Positions 23,324 to 32,173 of a stretch of DNA of 64,000 nucleotides are shown in pieces. The notes below the pieces were generated by a model. That model was not told where the DNA came from. It saw only the letters and a program-made list of their open reading frames with translations, and ran no database searches. The position numbers and the translations under genes are program-made. The stretch's first letter is position 1. Every line of letters begins with the position of its first letter. Source of the stretch: an uncultured Bacteroidia bacterium (GTDB taxonomy: Bacteria; Bacteroidota; Bacteroidia; Bacteroidales; F082); NCBI GenBank assembly GCA_902799345.1, contig CADBZW010000021.1, positions 1 to 64,000 of the forward strand, read 5' to 3'.

Positions 23324-23956
23324 ATGACTGATAAACGACTGATATTTCTGATTTCGCTTTTGTTGGTGACGTTTTCGCCGCTCTTTGCCCAGCGTTTCGG
23401 TGGGGGCTTGATGGCGGGGGTGAACATCAGCACCATGAACATCAGCGGCAACGACAGCACACGTTTCCGTCCCGACTTCACCGGGGGAGTGCGCATCGCC
23501 CTCATCCCTGAGCACTCCATCTTTGGTGCCGAAATCGATGTGCTTTATTCACGGCAAGGCACGAGCTCAAAGAAATGGGTTGGCGAAAGCAACACCACTC
23601 TACGCTATTTGGAGAAGTCGCATTACATCACCATGCCGCTGCTGCTCAACATATACCTCCGCAAATGGAAAGAGGAAGATGAAGACGAGTCAAAGATTCC
23701 GCGACTGCGCATCGGGCCGCAAATCGGCTTCTGTATCGGCGGCAACGAGGTGAAGGAAGTGAAAGGCAAGAGGAAACAACAATTCATCACGCCGTGGGAG
23801 AAAGGCTCGTTCAACCGCATCGACTATGGTGTCACGGCGGCAGTGAGTTATTGGTTCATCGAGGTGCGCTACACCTTCGGCATGGCCAACGTCTTCAAGG
23901 AGGGCGAAAAATCCACCAATCACGTCATTTCCGTCACTTGGTCAGATATTTGGTAA
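23324..23956 (+). CDS. Outer-membrane beta-barrel protein (PorT/OmpW-like)
   Basis: 210 residues with signal peptide ending in LFAQ, then the usual outer-membrane beta-barrel pattern of Bacteroidota (RFGGGLMAGVNISTMNIS, about eight strands). Charged loops KWKEEDEDESKIP and KEVKGKRKQQ are present. Short barrels of this kind are often accessory to secretion or adhesion; exact role unknown. Own promoter; followed by a bidirectional terminator shared with the convergent lipoprotein gene. Confidence 0.85.
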   Translation: MTDKRLIFLISLLLVTFSPLFAQRFGGGLMAGVNISTMNISGNDSTRFRPDFTGGVRIALIPEHSIFGAEIDVLYSRQGTSSKKWVGESNTTLRYLEKSHYITMPLLLNIYLRKWKEEDEDESKIPRLRIGPQIGFCIGGNEVKEVKGKRKQQFITPWEKGSFNRIDYGVTAAVSYWFIEVRYTFGMANVFKEGEKSTNHVISVTWSDIW

Positions 23957-23964
23957 AAACAAAA

Positions 23965-23995
23965 GAAGCCAGAGCCTCACGGCCCTGGCTTCTTT
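23965..23995. terminator. Bidirectional terminator
   Basis: GAAGCCAG...CTGGCTTC hairpin with A run before and T run after, between convergent genes ending at 23956 and 24010. Confidence 0.75.
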
Positions 23996-24009
23996 CGATA
24001 AAGCCTTTA

Positions 24010-24879
24010 TTATTCGTAATCGTAATAGACTACATACTGATAATCATCACCAGGATATTTTTCAATCTGCATTACCGGATAATCATCGCCGTTATACAGA
24101 TAGGTGTAGTCCAGCACGTCGTTTTCGCCATCATAGTTGGCAATCATCTTGGTGACATTGTTTTTTGAAAGAAACGCCACAGGTCCCATATCGCTATCAA
24201 CATCGGAATAAAGGTCATGGAAACGCTTTAACGGATTGTTCTTGCTGTCGTAATAGAGTGATACTGTTGCCATTTCGCCGTCAACCGTTGCCACAACTTT
24301 GCTGACATTATTACCATCCCAGGTAAATTGATAGTTTACTATTTCCAATGCCTTTCCAGGGTTTTTTGATTGCAACTTCGTCAAGCATTTGTTGCAGGCT
24401 TTGACAACCTCGGTTTGGAAAGGAAGGTAAGAGGATTCCAAATGACCCGTTCCTCTAGATTTAGAATCATAGTTGGTTATGGTCATTTTGCTCATCTTCC
24501 CTTTACTATATTCATAACTTGATGTTGCTGCCAACTCACCTCTGTAATAGTAATTGGCATTCTTCAGATACTTACCATCATATTCATAGACGGTGGACTC
24601 TGAACCAACGAAATAATCGACACGAGCGAGGCGTTTGCCGTCGTAAGTGAAGTCCTCGGTCCAACTTAAGGAACCACTCGCTGAATAGTGGTCAATGGAA
24701 CTCAAAAGTTTGCCGTCCCAATTCCAAGATTGCGACAAGTACTTTTCAGTAGAACTTGAGGAAACATACACTCTTTTGATTTTTTCTTTCGGTGTATAAA
24801 CACCTTCTTTTGTACATGACGTCATTGAAGCCACAACAAACAATGCGAGTAGCATTGCAACAGGTCTAAAGCTTTTCAT
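24010..24879 (-). CDS. Lipoprotein of unknown function with beta-repeat pattern
   Basis: 289 residues with lipoprotein signal ending SMTSC. The body consists of recurring strand-turn units of the type YDGKxLxxxxYY (for example FTYDGKRLARVDYF, YEYDGKYLKNANYY, YNGDDYPVMQIEKY), like YD/RHS-like or DUF4595-like beta-sheet proteins of Bacteroidota. One CxxC (ACNKCL) lies in the middle. Probably surface or periplasmic; function unknown. Own promoter at 24948-24955. More AT-rich than neighbouring genes. Confidence 0.78.
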   Translation of the reverse strand: MKSFRPVAMLLALFVVASMTSCTKEGVYTPKEKIKRVYVSSSSTEKYLSQSWNWDGKLLSSIDHYSASGSLSWTEDFTYDGKRLARVDYFVGSESTVYEYDGKYLKNANYYYRGELAATSSYEYSKGKMSKMTITNYDSKSRGTGHLESSYLPFQTEVVKACNKCLTKLQSKNPGKALEIVNYQFTWDGNNVSKVVATVDGEMATVSLYYDSKNNPLKRFHDLYSDVDSDMGPVAFLSKNNVTKMIANYDGENDVLDYTYLYNGDDYPVMQIEKYPGDDYQYVVYYDYE

Positions 24880-24947
24880 CTTTTTTGGGGTTTTAATTAT
24901 TAATAAAGTGGACTATAAATGATGTTATTTTCGAAGGAACGCTAGCA

Positions 24948-24955
24948 CAAAAATA
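24948..24955 (-). promoter_or_regulatory. -7 element TATTTTTG for the beta-repeat lipoprotein
   Basis: Matches TAnnTTTG, about 70 nt upstream of the start codon at 24879. Confidence 0.6.
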
Positions 24956-25018
24956 AACAATTTTCGGAATATGCAAGGGAAAAACAAGAAAAAACTGCAA
25001 CATATTTAATTATTTGCC

Positions 25019-25026
25019 TACATTTG
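25019..25026 (+). promoter_or_regulatory. -7 element TACATTTG for trkA
   Basis: Matches TAnnTTTG, 24 nt upstream of the trkA start codon. Confidence 0.7.
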
Positions 25027-25050
25027 CATCTTTATAATAAAGAAACTGAA

Positions 25051-26391
25051 ATGGACATCGTAATCGCTGGAGACGGAGAAGTAGGCATGCACTTGGCAGA
25101 AGCCCTGGTGCGCAGCAACCACAACATCACCATCGTGGACCCGCACGAGGAGCTGCTGAAGATGATGGAATCGCATACCGACCTGATGACCATCACGGGC
25201 GACTCCACCTCAACCGCCGTGTTGCAACGCGCCAACGTGAAACGCGCCGACCTGGTCATCGCCGTGCTGCACGATGAGCACATCAACCTGCTGACGGGCA
25301 TCATCGCCAAGAAACTGGGCGCCAAGAAGGTCATCGCACGTGTCAACACGATGGAGAACCTCAGCCCTGAGGTGTGGCGTATGTACCAAGACCTCGGCAT
25401 CGACGGACTGGTATCGCCCGAAGACATTGCCGCACAGGAAATCATCTCGCTCCTGAAGAAGAACGCCTCCTCTGAGACTTACGACTTCGCTGGCGGCAAC
25501 TTGCAGCTCTTTATGGTGAAGCTTGAACCCGAGGCCGAGATCCTCGGCAAGACCGTTGACGAGGTCATCAACCAATACGAACACATCGAATTCCGCGTGG
25601 CTGCCATACACCGCCGCCAGACCACCTTCATCCCCCAAGGCGACGAGGTGTTTCAGGTGGCCGACATGGTATATGTGGTCACCAAGCCTCATGCCATCAA
25701 GGACATCATCAAGCTGAGCGGCAAGAAACAAATCAATGTCCACAATGTTATGATTGTAGGGGGTGGACGTGTAGGACGCATCACAGCCAAACGTCTTGAA
25801 CACGACCTGAACATCAAGATTCTGGAAATCGACAAGGAGCGCTGCATGGATCTGACCAACTACCTATCGGAGGCTTTGGTCGTCAACGCCGACGCCCGTA
25901 ACCTCGACCTGCTTGAGGACGAGGGCATCAAGGACATGGACGCCTTCATCGCCGTCACCGACAACACCGAGACCAACATCCTAACCTGCCTGCAGGCCAA
26001 GTCGTTCGGCGTGAAGAAGACCATCGCCCTCGTCGAGAACATCGACTACATCGACATCTCGCAGAACATCGGCATCGACTCCATCATCAACAAGAAACTC
26101 ATTGCGGCCAGTTACATGGTGAAATACACCCTCGGCGCCAAGGTCTCCACGCTGAAGAGCCTCAGCGGCATCGACGCCGACATCGTGGAGTTTCAGGTAA
26201 GGGCAGGTGCTGCCGTCACGCGAAAGACCATTGGACAATTGAATATGCCCATCGACGCTATCATCTGTGGCATCACACGCGACGGTGAGAGCTTCATCGC
26301 CACCGACGACTTCCAAATTGAAACCGACGACCAAGTTGTGGTGCTGGCCCTGCCGAATGGCATCCCCGCAGTAGAAAGGTTATTCCATTAA
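25051..26391 (+). CDS. trkA: Trk potassium uptake regulatory protein TrkA
   Basis: 446 residues with two tandem RCK units. Each has an NAD-binding Rossmann start (MDIVIAGDGEVGMHLAEAL at residue 1 and NVMIVGGGRVGRITAKRL at about 231) followed by a TrkA-C domain. It is a cytoplasmic gating subunit that binds NAD(H)/ATP and controls the TrkH channel, whose gene begins 3 nt downstream. ATG at 25051 is chosen because the promoter is at 25019-25026. Confidence 0.96.
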   Translation: MDIVIAGDGEVGMHLAEALVRSNHNITIVDPHEELLKMMESHTDLMTITGDSTSTAVLQRANVKRADLVIAVLHDEHINLLTGIIAKKLGAKKVIARVNTMENLSPEVWRMYQDLGIDGLVSPEDIAAQEIISLLKKNASSETYDFAGGNLQLFMVKLEPEAEILGKTVDEVINQYEHIEFRVAAIHRRQTTFIPQGDEVFQVADMVYVVTKPHAIKDIIKLSGKKQINVHNVMIVGGGRVGRITAKRLEHDLNIKILEIDKERCMDLTNYLSEALVVNADARNLDLLEDEGIKDMDAFIAVTDNTETNILTCLQAKSFGVKKTIALVENIDYIDISQNIGIDSIINKKLIAASYMVKYTLGAKVSTLKSLSGIDADIVEFQVRAGAAVTRKTIGQLNMPIDAIICGITRDGESFIATDDFQIETDDQVVVLALPNGIPAVERLFH

Positions 26392-26394
26392 CCG

Positions 26395-27858
26395 ATGAAG
26401 TGGAAAACTAAAATAAATCACCCCTTAGTCCTCCGTGTTGAAGGCCAGCTGCTACTCATCGAAGGCCTTTTCATGCTTGCGACGCTCCCCGTGACCTATG
26501 TCTATCGCGGGTTGTACTCGTTCAGTATGCCCTTCTCCGCACTGGTCACGCTACTCACTGGTTTCATCTTCCTCATCGCCACGCGCCAACACAGAGACGA
26601 CACCATCAGGTCGCACGACGGCGTCTATATCGTCTGTATCTCTTGGCTGGTGCTCTCCCTCTTCGGCGCCATGCCTTACCTGCTCAGCAAGAGCGTGCCC
26701 AACTTTACTGACGGCTTCTTTGAGGCTCTATCGGGCTTCACCACCACGGGAGCCACCATCATGACACGCATCGAGTCTGTCCCGAAAGACATCCTTTTCT
26801 GGCGCAGCATGACACAATGGATTGGCGGCTTGGCCATCATCGTGTTCTCTTTGGCCATCCTGCCCTACCTCGGCATGAGCGGCATGCAACTCTTTGTCTC
26901 CGAGATCAACGGCATCACCTACGACAAGCTGCATCCCCGAGTCATGCACACCGTGAGGCGCATATGGTTTATCTACTTGTTTTTCACTTTGTTGGAGACC
27001 CTACTTCTCTACTGGGGCGACATGGACTTCTACGACGCCCTGTGCCACTCCATGACCACCATCAGCTCGGGCGGCTTCTCCACAAGGACCGCCAACATCG
27101 GGGCGTTCTCCAACTACTCGCAGGTGGTCATCACGGTCTTTATGGTGTTGTCGGCTTGTAATTTCTCGCTGCTGTTGCTTTCCCTGACATGGAAGTCGTT
27201 CACCATCCTGAAAAACCAAGAGTTCCGCACCTTTCTGCTTTACACCGTGTTTTTGGGCATCGGTATGGGATTGGTGTTGTTCTTCGTTTGCCACAAGACC
27301 GTCGGGTCAGCCTTCCGTGAGTCGTTCTTCAGCGTCATCTCGGCCTTCACAACCACGGGGTTCTTCGTCAGCGACTACTCCACTTGGCCCACCTTCCTTT
27401 GTGTCATCCTGTTCCTGCTGATGTTCATCGGTGGCTGTTCGGGTTCCACCTCTGGCGGCGTCAAAATCTTCCGCCATCTGCTATTCGTCAAAAACGCGGT
27501 GCTCGACTTGCGGCGTATCATCCACCCCAATGCCGTGCTGCCCGTGAAAGTCAACGACAAGGCCATCTCCATCAGCGGCGTCTACAAGCACACCACCTTC
27601 ATCTTCGTCTATTTCCTCGTCTTTCTTGTCGGCGCCATCATCTTGTTGGCCTGTGGCATCGACATCGAGACGGCTTTGGGTGCCTCCGTGGCCACTTTGA
27701 GCAATGTTGGCACCGGCATCGGCGATGTGGGGCCCAATGGCTCCTATGTCTTCTTCCCGCAAGGTGTCAAATGGGTGCTGATGCTCCTAATGGTCCTCGG
27801 CAGGGTCGAGCTATTCTCGTTGATTACACTGCTTTCGCGGAGTTTTTGGAGAAACTGA
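26395..27858 (+). CDS. trkH: Trk potassium uptake channel TrkH
   Basis: 487 residues, inner-membrane protein with the fourfold M1-P-M2 repeats of the TrkH/KtrB superfamily. Selectivity-filter-like segments are visible, such as GFTTTGATI, TTISSGGFST, SAFTTTGFFV and TLSNVGTGIG. It imports K+ with TrkA. Starts 3 nt after trkA, so the genes are translationally close and surely cotranscribed. Confidence 0.96.
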   Translation: MKWKTKINHPLVLRVEGQLLLIEGLFMLATLPVTYVYRGLYSFSMPFSALVTLLTGFIFLIATRQHRDDTIRSHDGVYIVCISWLVLSLFGAMPYLLSKSVPNFTDGFFEALSGFTTTGATIMTRIESVPKDILFWRSMTQWIGGLAIIVFSLAILPYLGMSGMQLFVSEINGITYDKLHPRVMHTVRRIWFIYLFFTLLETLLLYWGDMDFYDALCHSMTTISSGGFSTRTANIGAFSNYSQVVITVFMVLSACNFSLLLLSLTWKSFTILKNQEFRTFLLYTVFLGIGMGLVLFFVCHKTVGSAFRESFFSVISAFTTTGFFVSDYSTWPTFLCVILFLLMFIGGCSGSTSGGVKIFRHLLFVKNAVLDLRRIIHPNAVLPVKVNDKAISISGVYKHTTFIFVYFLVFLVGAIILLACGIDIETALGASVATLSNVGTGIGDVGPNGSYVFFPQGVKWVLMLLMVLGRVELFSLITLLSRSFWRN

Positions 27859-27913
27859 AAACACCCATAAGGGCATAGGACCTCCACAACCCATGGATTG
27901 CCCCCGAAAAAAG

Positions 27914-27988
27914 TTTGGAATGACTGAACTTTCAACTAATTCATTCACAAATTATTACATTGAAAAAATCTTGAAAAAGTTTGGACTG
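27914..27988 (+). repeat. TTTGGAnTG motifs upstream of the TPR gene (2 copies)
   Basis: TTTGGAATGACTG at 27914-27926 and TTTGGACTG at 27980-27988, both upstream of the promoter at 28015. Three more copies lie after the gene at 29359, 29381 and 29447. Confidence 0.55.
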
Positions 27989-28014
27989 CCTTATTGACTC
28001 TTTGATAAATGAAA

Positions 28015-28022
28015 TATCTTTG
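28015..28022 (+). promoter_or_regulatory. -7 element TATCTTTG for the TPR gene
   Basis: Matches TAnnTTTG. It excludes the in-frame ATG at 28009 and supports the one at 28048. Confidence 0.7.
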
Positions 28023-28047
28023 CCATACAATTTCAAAACACGACACC

Positions 28048-29331
28048 ATGCGTACAAACTCTATTTCGCTTTGCTCTTGCAAAACGCAATACAACATAAA
28101 AAAGGCATGGATTCTCGCATTGTTGACGGGCTTTATGGTAGCTGCTTGCCATCCCAAGCCCCATAATGTAAGGCAGGCAGGCCGAGATGCTTTGGAAAGT
28201 GCCCGCATTCAGTTGGATTCTGGCAATAAAGCAGAAGCATTGCAATTATTCAAGGATGCGGAGCATTACAGCCTGCTGGCGAACGATACTTTGACGGTGG
28301 CTTATGCGCGATACAATATTGCAAGATGTTTGGGCTATTATGCCGACAAACAAGAAACTGTTTCATTACTGAGATCCGCCGCAGAAGGTTTTAGCGACGA
28401 TTACGCCAACCGGGCAGAAGCACTTAGGGAACTGGGCGACTTCTATCAAATACATAGTCAATTCGATAGCGCTGAATATTATCTGGAACAGGCTATTGTA
28501 TACGCTGAGCAAAGCGGATCAACAAAAGCAAAACGCGATGTCTTGTCCGCCTTTCATACCATGTATTTCAATGCAGGAGATTACGAAAAGTCGGCCGACT
28601 ACCTCAGCCAGTTTTGGCAAACCTCGATTACAGACGCAGACGACAATTTGCTGATGTATTATTATCACGACATGGGGAACATCTATTATGCGTGCGGCTA
28701 CTTGGATTCGGCAGACTATTATTACGGCCGCCTGGAAGAGCTCGTGACCCATGCGGATCCTAACGAGGATACTTGGTTCTATTACGGTGTCTTGTCTGAT
28801 TATGCCGAAGAGTGCGGCGATTATGAGACCGCCTGCAAATACGGATGTCTGTATGAGGAAGGCAACAATCTAAGAGAAATAGAGCAACAGGAGAACAATC
28901 TCGCGCTTATCAGCCATAAATATGACAGTGAGGTGATGCGGAACGAGTTGAACCGTAAAATCATCATCAAACAACGTATCATAGTTATCGTCAGTTTAGT
29001 AGCAACTTTGGTTTTGGCTGCGTTGTTGGTTTCGCAAATCCGCTTGGCAAGGCGACGCAAGCGTGAGGCCGAAATCAATGCCGAGCTGTTCCACTTCAAG
29101 CAGCAGAACAAAGATTTGACGCAAAAACACGCCGAGCATGAGCAAATCCAACAGGATTATGCCGACCGCCTTTCGGAGGCTTTGATGAAGGAACAGCGTA
29201 TCATGTTGTTGTTGGACAATTATCTGAACAGCAACAAAAAAGCCAATCTTCTCAAGGATTTGGAGACCTCCGTTTATGACTTATCTCGGCACTACCGTCA
29301 ATATGATCGACAAACTGCGCGGAAGACGTAG
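28048..29331 (+). CDS. TPR-containing membrane protein, possible regulator
   Basis: 427 residues. An N-terminal hydrophobic segment ends in a lipobox-like GFMVAAC. About five tetratricopeptide-like helical repeats follow (residues 45-290, with pairs such as YYLEQAIVYAEQ and YDSADYYYGRLEEL-type units). Then a membrane helix (IIVIVSLVATLVLAALLVSQ, about 312-331) and a cytoplasmic coiled coil rich in Glu/Gln. This layout is that of Bacteroidota TPR-TM regulators, but the usual C-terminal DNA-binding HTH is absent. In the +1 frame the tail would continue as MTYLGTTVNMIDKLRGRRRK to a TAA, so a frameshift near 29270 is possible. Confidence 0.75.
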   Translation: MRTNSISLCSCKTQYNIKKAWILALLTGFMVAACHPKPHNVRQAGRDALESARIQLDSGNKAEALQLFKDAEHYSLLANDTLTVAYARYNIARCLGYYADKQETVSLLRSAAEGFSDDYANRAEALRELGDFYQIHSQFDSAEYYLEQAIVYAEQSGSTKAKRDVLSAFHTMYFNAGDYEKSADYLSQFWQTSITDADDNLLMYYYHDMGNIYYACGYLDSADYYYGRLEELVTHADPNEDTWFYYGVLSDYAEECGDYETACKYGCLYEEGNNLREIEQQENNLALISHKYDSEVMRNELNRKIIIKQRIIVIVSLVATLVLAALLVSQIRLARRRKREAEINAELFHFKQQNKDLTQKHAEHEQIQQDYADRLSEALMKEQRIMLLLDNYLNSNKKANLLKDLETSVYDLSRHYRQYDRQTARKT

Positions 29332-29358
29332 AAAAAAGATGGAGGAAGAGTAAAAAAC

Positions 29359-29459
29359 TTTGGACTGTTTCCAATAATTGTTTGGAATAGCTACTGATTT
29401 ATCTCATTTGTTTTCAGAACAATACGTTATTCTATTATTGGAATTGTTTGGAATGACTG
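29359..29459 (+). repeat. TTTGGAnTG motif cluster between the TPR and DUF1573 genes
   Basis: TTTGGACTG at 29359, TTTGGAATAG...ACTG at 29381 and TTTGGAATGACTG at 29447. One motif forms an inverted repeat TTCCAA-7 nt-TTGGAA (29369-29387). The cluster reads like an operator array for a DNA-binding protein, unknown. Confidence 0.5.
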
Positions 29460-29564
29460 TCCGACCGCTTGACAAAGGCGGTAGTTTCGCAGCATCAATT
29501 CTTTCACAACGTATACCCTAAAACACAAATCACTTATTATTCACCATCTTAAAATTCTAAAGCA

Positions 29565-30023
29565 ATGAAGAAAGTCATTTATCTGCTTGGCATCATGCTC
29601 CTTATGGCAGGAGCGGTCAAGGCGCAAGACGCAAAGACCCAGAGCGGTCCTGAAATCGAATTTGAGAAAACCGTCCATGACTATGGAGATGTGCCTTACA
29701 ACGGCAATGGCGAATGTGAGTTCCGTTTCACCAACACGGGCGATGCGCCCCTGCTGATTCAGAAACCAAAGTCAAGTTGCGGCTGCACCATCCCGTCCTG
29801 GCCTGACAAGCCTATTTTCCCCGGTGAGTCGGAAGTCATCAAGGTGACTTATAGGACCAACCGTGCCGGTAACTTCAACAAGACAATTACGGTTACCTCT
29901 AACGCCATCAAGAACTCCACTGTGGTGCTGCACATCACAGGTCGAGTGCTTTGTCAACCTACGGAAACCCTTCCTGAGAAGACGGACAAAACCGGCAAGG
30001 GCTCTCCCGTTAGCAACAACTGA
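29565..30023 (+). CDS. DUF1573 secreted protein
   Basis: 152 residues with signal peptide (MKKVIYLLGIMLLMAGAVKA). The single DUF1573 domain, an Ig/ASPM-like beta sandwich, shows its hallmarks: HDYGDVPYNGNGECEFRFTN at about 39-58, KSSCGCTIPSWP with a CxC motif, and a final strand STVVLHITGRV. Function in the envelope is unknown; the family is abundant in Bacteroidota. About 100 nt upstream lies the TTTGGAnTG motif cluster. Confidence 0.93.
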   Translation: MKKVIYLLGIMLLMAGAVKAQDAKTQSGPEIEFEKTVHDYGDVPYNGNGECEFRFTNTGDAPLLIQKPKSSCGCTIPSWPDKPIFPGESEVIKVTYRTNRAGNFNKTITVTSNAIKNSTVVLHITGRVLCQPTETLPEKTDKTGKGSPVSNN

Positions 30024-30092
30024 TCTGGATGAAATTATTTAGTTATTAAAAAGCCCTGCCTGTTGGGATATTTTTGATTTCCCAGCCTTACC

Positions 30093-30127
30093 AAAGCCAT
30101 CGAAAGCAATTTTGGTGGCTTTTTTTG
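30093..30127 (+). terminator. Terminator after the DUF1573 gene
   Basis: AAAGCCA (30093-30099) pairs with TGGCTTT (30116-30122), followed by a T run. Confidence 0.6.
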
Positions 30128-30146
30128 TAAAGTGCTGAAAAATCTC

Positions 30147-30154
30147 TATTTTTG
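30147..30154 (+). promoter_or_regulatory. -7 element TATTTTTG for the rhamnose operon
   Basis: Matches TAnnTTTG, 21 nt upstream of the GH97 start; first promoter of the run of genes to 40093. Confidence 0.7.
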
Positions 30155-30174
30155 CCTGTTTAAACCTCTATATC

Positions 30175-32163
30175 ATGAAAAAACTCCTCCTCTCTGCGCT
30201 CCTTATGCTTTGCGTGAGCACCTTTGCCCAAAAGCAATACACCCTTCAATCGCCCGACAAGGACATCACCGTCACCATTAAGGCGGGCGAGCAACTGACA
30301 TACGCCGTCACCCATGGAAGCACTTGTGTATTAACACCTTCACCTATCGGCATGAAACTCGCCGACGGCACCATGCTCGGCTCGAAACCCGTCGTGAAAA
30401 GCGCCAAGACACGGTCTGTCAACCAGATCCTACCGTCACCTTTATATAAAAAGGCGCAAATTCCTGAAGTCTACGAGGAGTTGACACTGACCCTCAAAGG
30501 CAACTATAAAGTCATCTTCCGTGCATACGATGCTGGCGTGGCCTATCGTTTCGAGACCGACTTCCGCAAGCCCATCATCATCGAAAGCGAAACCGCCGAC
30601 TTCAACTTCGATGCGGATTATCGAGCCCTGATCCCGTATGTGCTTCGCCGTGCCGGACAAGAAGGTGACCTCATCAGCCAACAGTTCTACAACTCGTTCG
30701 AGAACACCTACACCGACACTACCTTGAGCCAAATGGACCCTCAAAAACTCGCCTTCCTGCCTTTGCTGGTCAAACTCAAGGATGGCAAAAAAGCCGTCAT
30801 CACCGAAGCCGACTTGGAGGACTTCCCTGGCTTGTATCTCCGCAACGCCAATGGTAAATTCGGTCTCTCCGCCGTCCATGCCGGTTATCCCAAAGTCCGC
30901 GAACAAGGTGGCCACAACAACCTGCAATGGATGGTGAAAGAACGTGAGAACTACATCGCCAAGACCGCTGGCAAACGCGCCTTCCCTTGGCGCATCATCA
31001 CCATCTCGGAAAACGACAAAGAACTGGCCGACAACGACTTGGTCTATCTCTTGGCTTCACCCAACCGCATCGGTGACGTCTCTTGGATTAAGCCCGGCAA
31101 AGTGGCCTGGGACTGGTGGAACTGGTGGAACCTTTATGGCGTTGACTTCGCAGCAGGCATCAACAACGAGACTTACAAATACTTCATCGACTTTGCCAGC
31201 GAATACGGCATCGAGTATGTCATCCTCGACGAAGGCTGGGCCGTCAACAAGAAGGCCGACCTCTTCCAGGTGATACCCGAAATCGACCTCCCCGAACTCG
31301 TCAGATACGGTGCCGAGCGCAATGTGGGCCTCGTGCTTTGGGCTGGTTACGCCGCCATGGACAAAGACATGGAACATGTGTGCCAACACTATTCCGAAAT
31401 GGGCATAAAAGGCTTCAAGGTCGACTTTATGGACGGCGACGACCAGATGATTGTCGACTTCTACTACCGCATGGCAGAGACCGCCGCCAGATACCATCTT
31501 TTCATCGACTTCCACGGCGCCTACAAACCCACGGGCCTCAACCGCACCTATCCCAATGTGCTCAACCACGAAGGCGTGTACGGCATGGAACAGGAACGCT
31601 GGGACAGCAAGAGCGATTTCGTCACCAACGAAGTCACCATACCTTTCATCCGTATGTTGGCTGGACCTATGGACTACACCCAAGGAGCCATGAGAAACGG
31701 GGGTAAATACAGCTTCACCGCCATCTACACCGAGCCGATGAGCCAAGGCACACGTTGCCGACAACTGGCTGAATATGTGATTTATGAGTCGCCTTTCAAC
31801 ATGTTATGCGACAGCCCGAGCAACTACATAAGAGAAGACGAATGCACGCGGTTCATCGCCAGCGTGCCCACCACCTGGGACGAGACCATCGTCTTGGATG
31901 GCAAGGTGGGCGAATACATCGTTATTGCCCGCCGCAAGGACTTCCGCTGGTATGTGGGTGCCATCACCAACTGGGAGGAGCGCGACATTGAGCTCGACCT
32001 CTCGGTGTTGCCCAACTTCGGCGCCAAGTCGGGACGTATCTTCCGCGACGGAATCAATGCCAACCGCGCCGCCCGCGACTATGTGGCGGAACAAATCCAA
32101 GTGATGGGCAACAAGGTGAAGTTCCATCTCGCCGAAGGCGGCGGTGCCGTGATGGTGTTTTAA
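30175..32163 (+). CDS. GH97 family glycoside hydrolase, retaining (alpha-galactosidase-like) type
   Basis: 662 residues with signal peptide ending STFAQ. N-terminal beta-sandwich (about 20-280), (beta/alpha)8 barrel (about 290-560) and a C-terminal beta domain. In the barrel, GFKVDFMDGDD supplies an Asp where retaining GH97 enzymes have the nucleophile; VLNHEGVYGMEQERW carries a likely acid/base Glu. SusB-type inverting GH97 enzymes use glutamates instead, so an alpha-galactosidase-like retaining enzyme is favoured. It opens an operon of rhamnose genes, so its substrate may be a rhamnose-containing plant or microbial glycan. Confidence 0.92.
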   Translation: MKKLLLSALLMLCVSTFAQKQYTLQSPDKDITVTIKAGEQLTYAVTHGSTCVLTPSPIGMKLADGTMLGSKPVVKSAKTRSVNQILPSPLYKKAQIPEVYEELTLTLKGNYKVIFRAYDAGVAYRFETDFRKPIIIESETADFNFDADYRALIPYVLRRAGQEGDLISQQFYNSFENTYTDTTLSQMDPQKLAFLPLLVKLKDGKKAVITEADLEDFPGLYLRNANGKFGLSAVHAGYPKVREQGGHNNLQWMVKERENYIAKTAGKRAFPWRIITISENDKELADNDLVYLLASPNRIGDVSWIKPGKVAWDWWNWWNLYGVDFAAGINNETYKYFIDFASEYGIEYVILDEGWAVNKKADLFQVIPEIDLPELVRYGAERNVGLVLWAGYAAMDKDMEHVCQHYSEMGIKGFKVDFMDGDDQMIVDFYYRMAETAARYHLFIDFHGAYKPTGLNRTYPNVLNHEGVYGMEQERWDSKSDFVTNEVTIPFIRMLAGPMDYTQGAMRNGGKYSFTAIYTEPMSQGTRCRQLAEYVIYESPFNMLCDSPSNYIREDECTRFIASVPTTWDETIVLDGKVGEYIVIARRKDFRWYVGAITNWEERDIELDLSVLPNFGAKSGRIFRDGINANRAARDYVAEQIQVMGNKVKFHLAEGGGAVMVF

Positions 32164-32173
32164 TCCATGAGAC

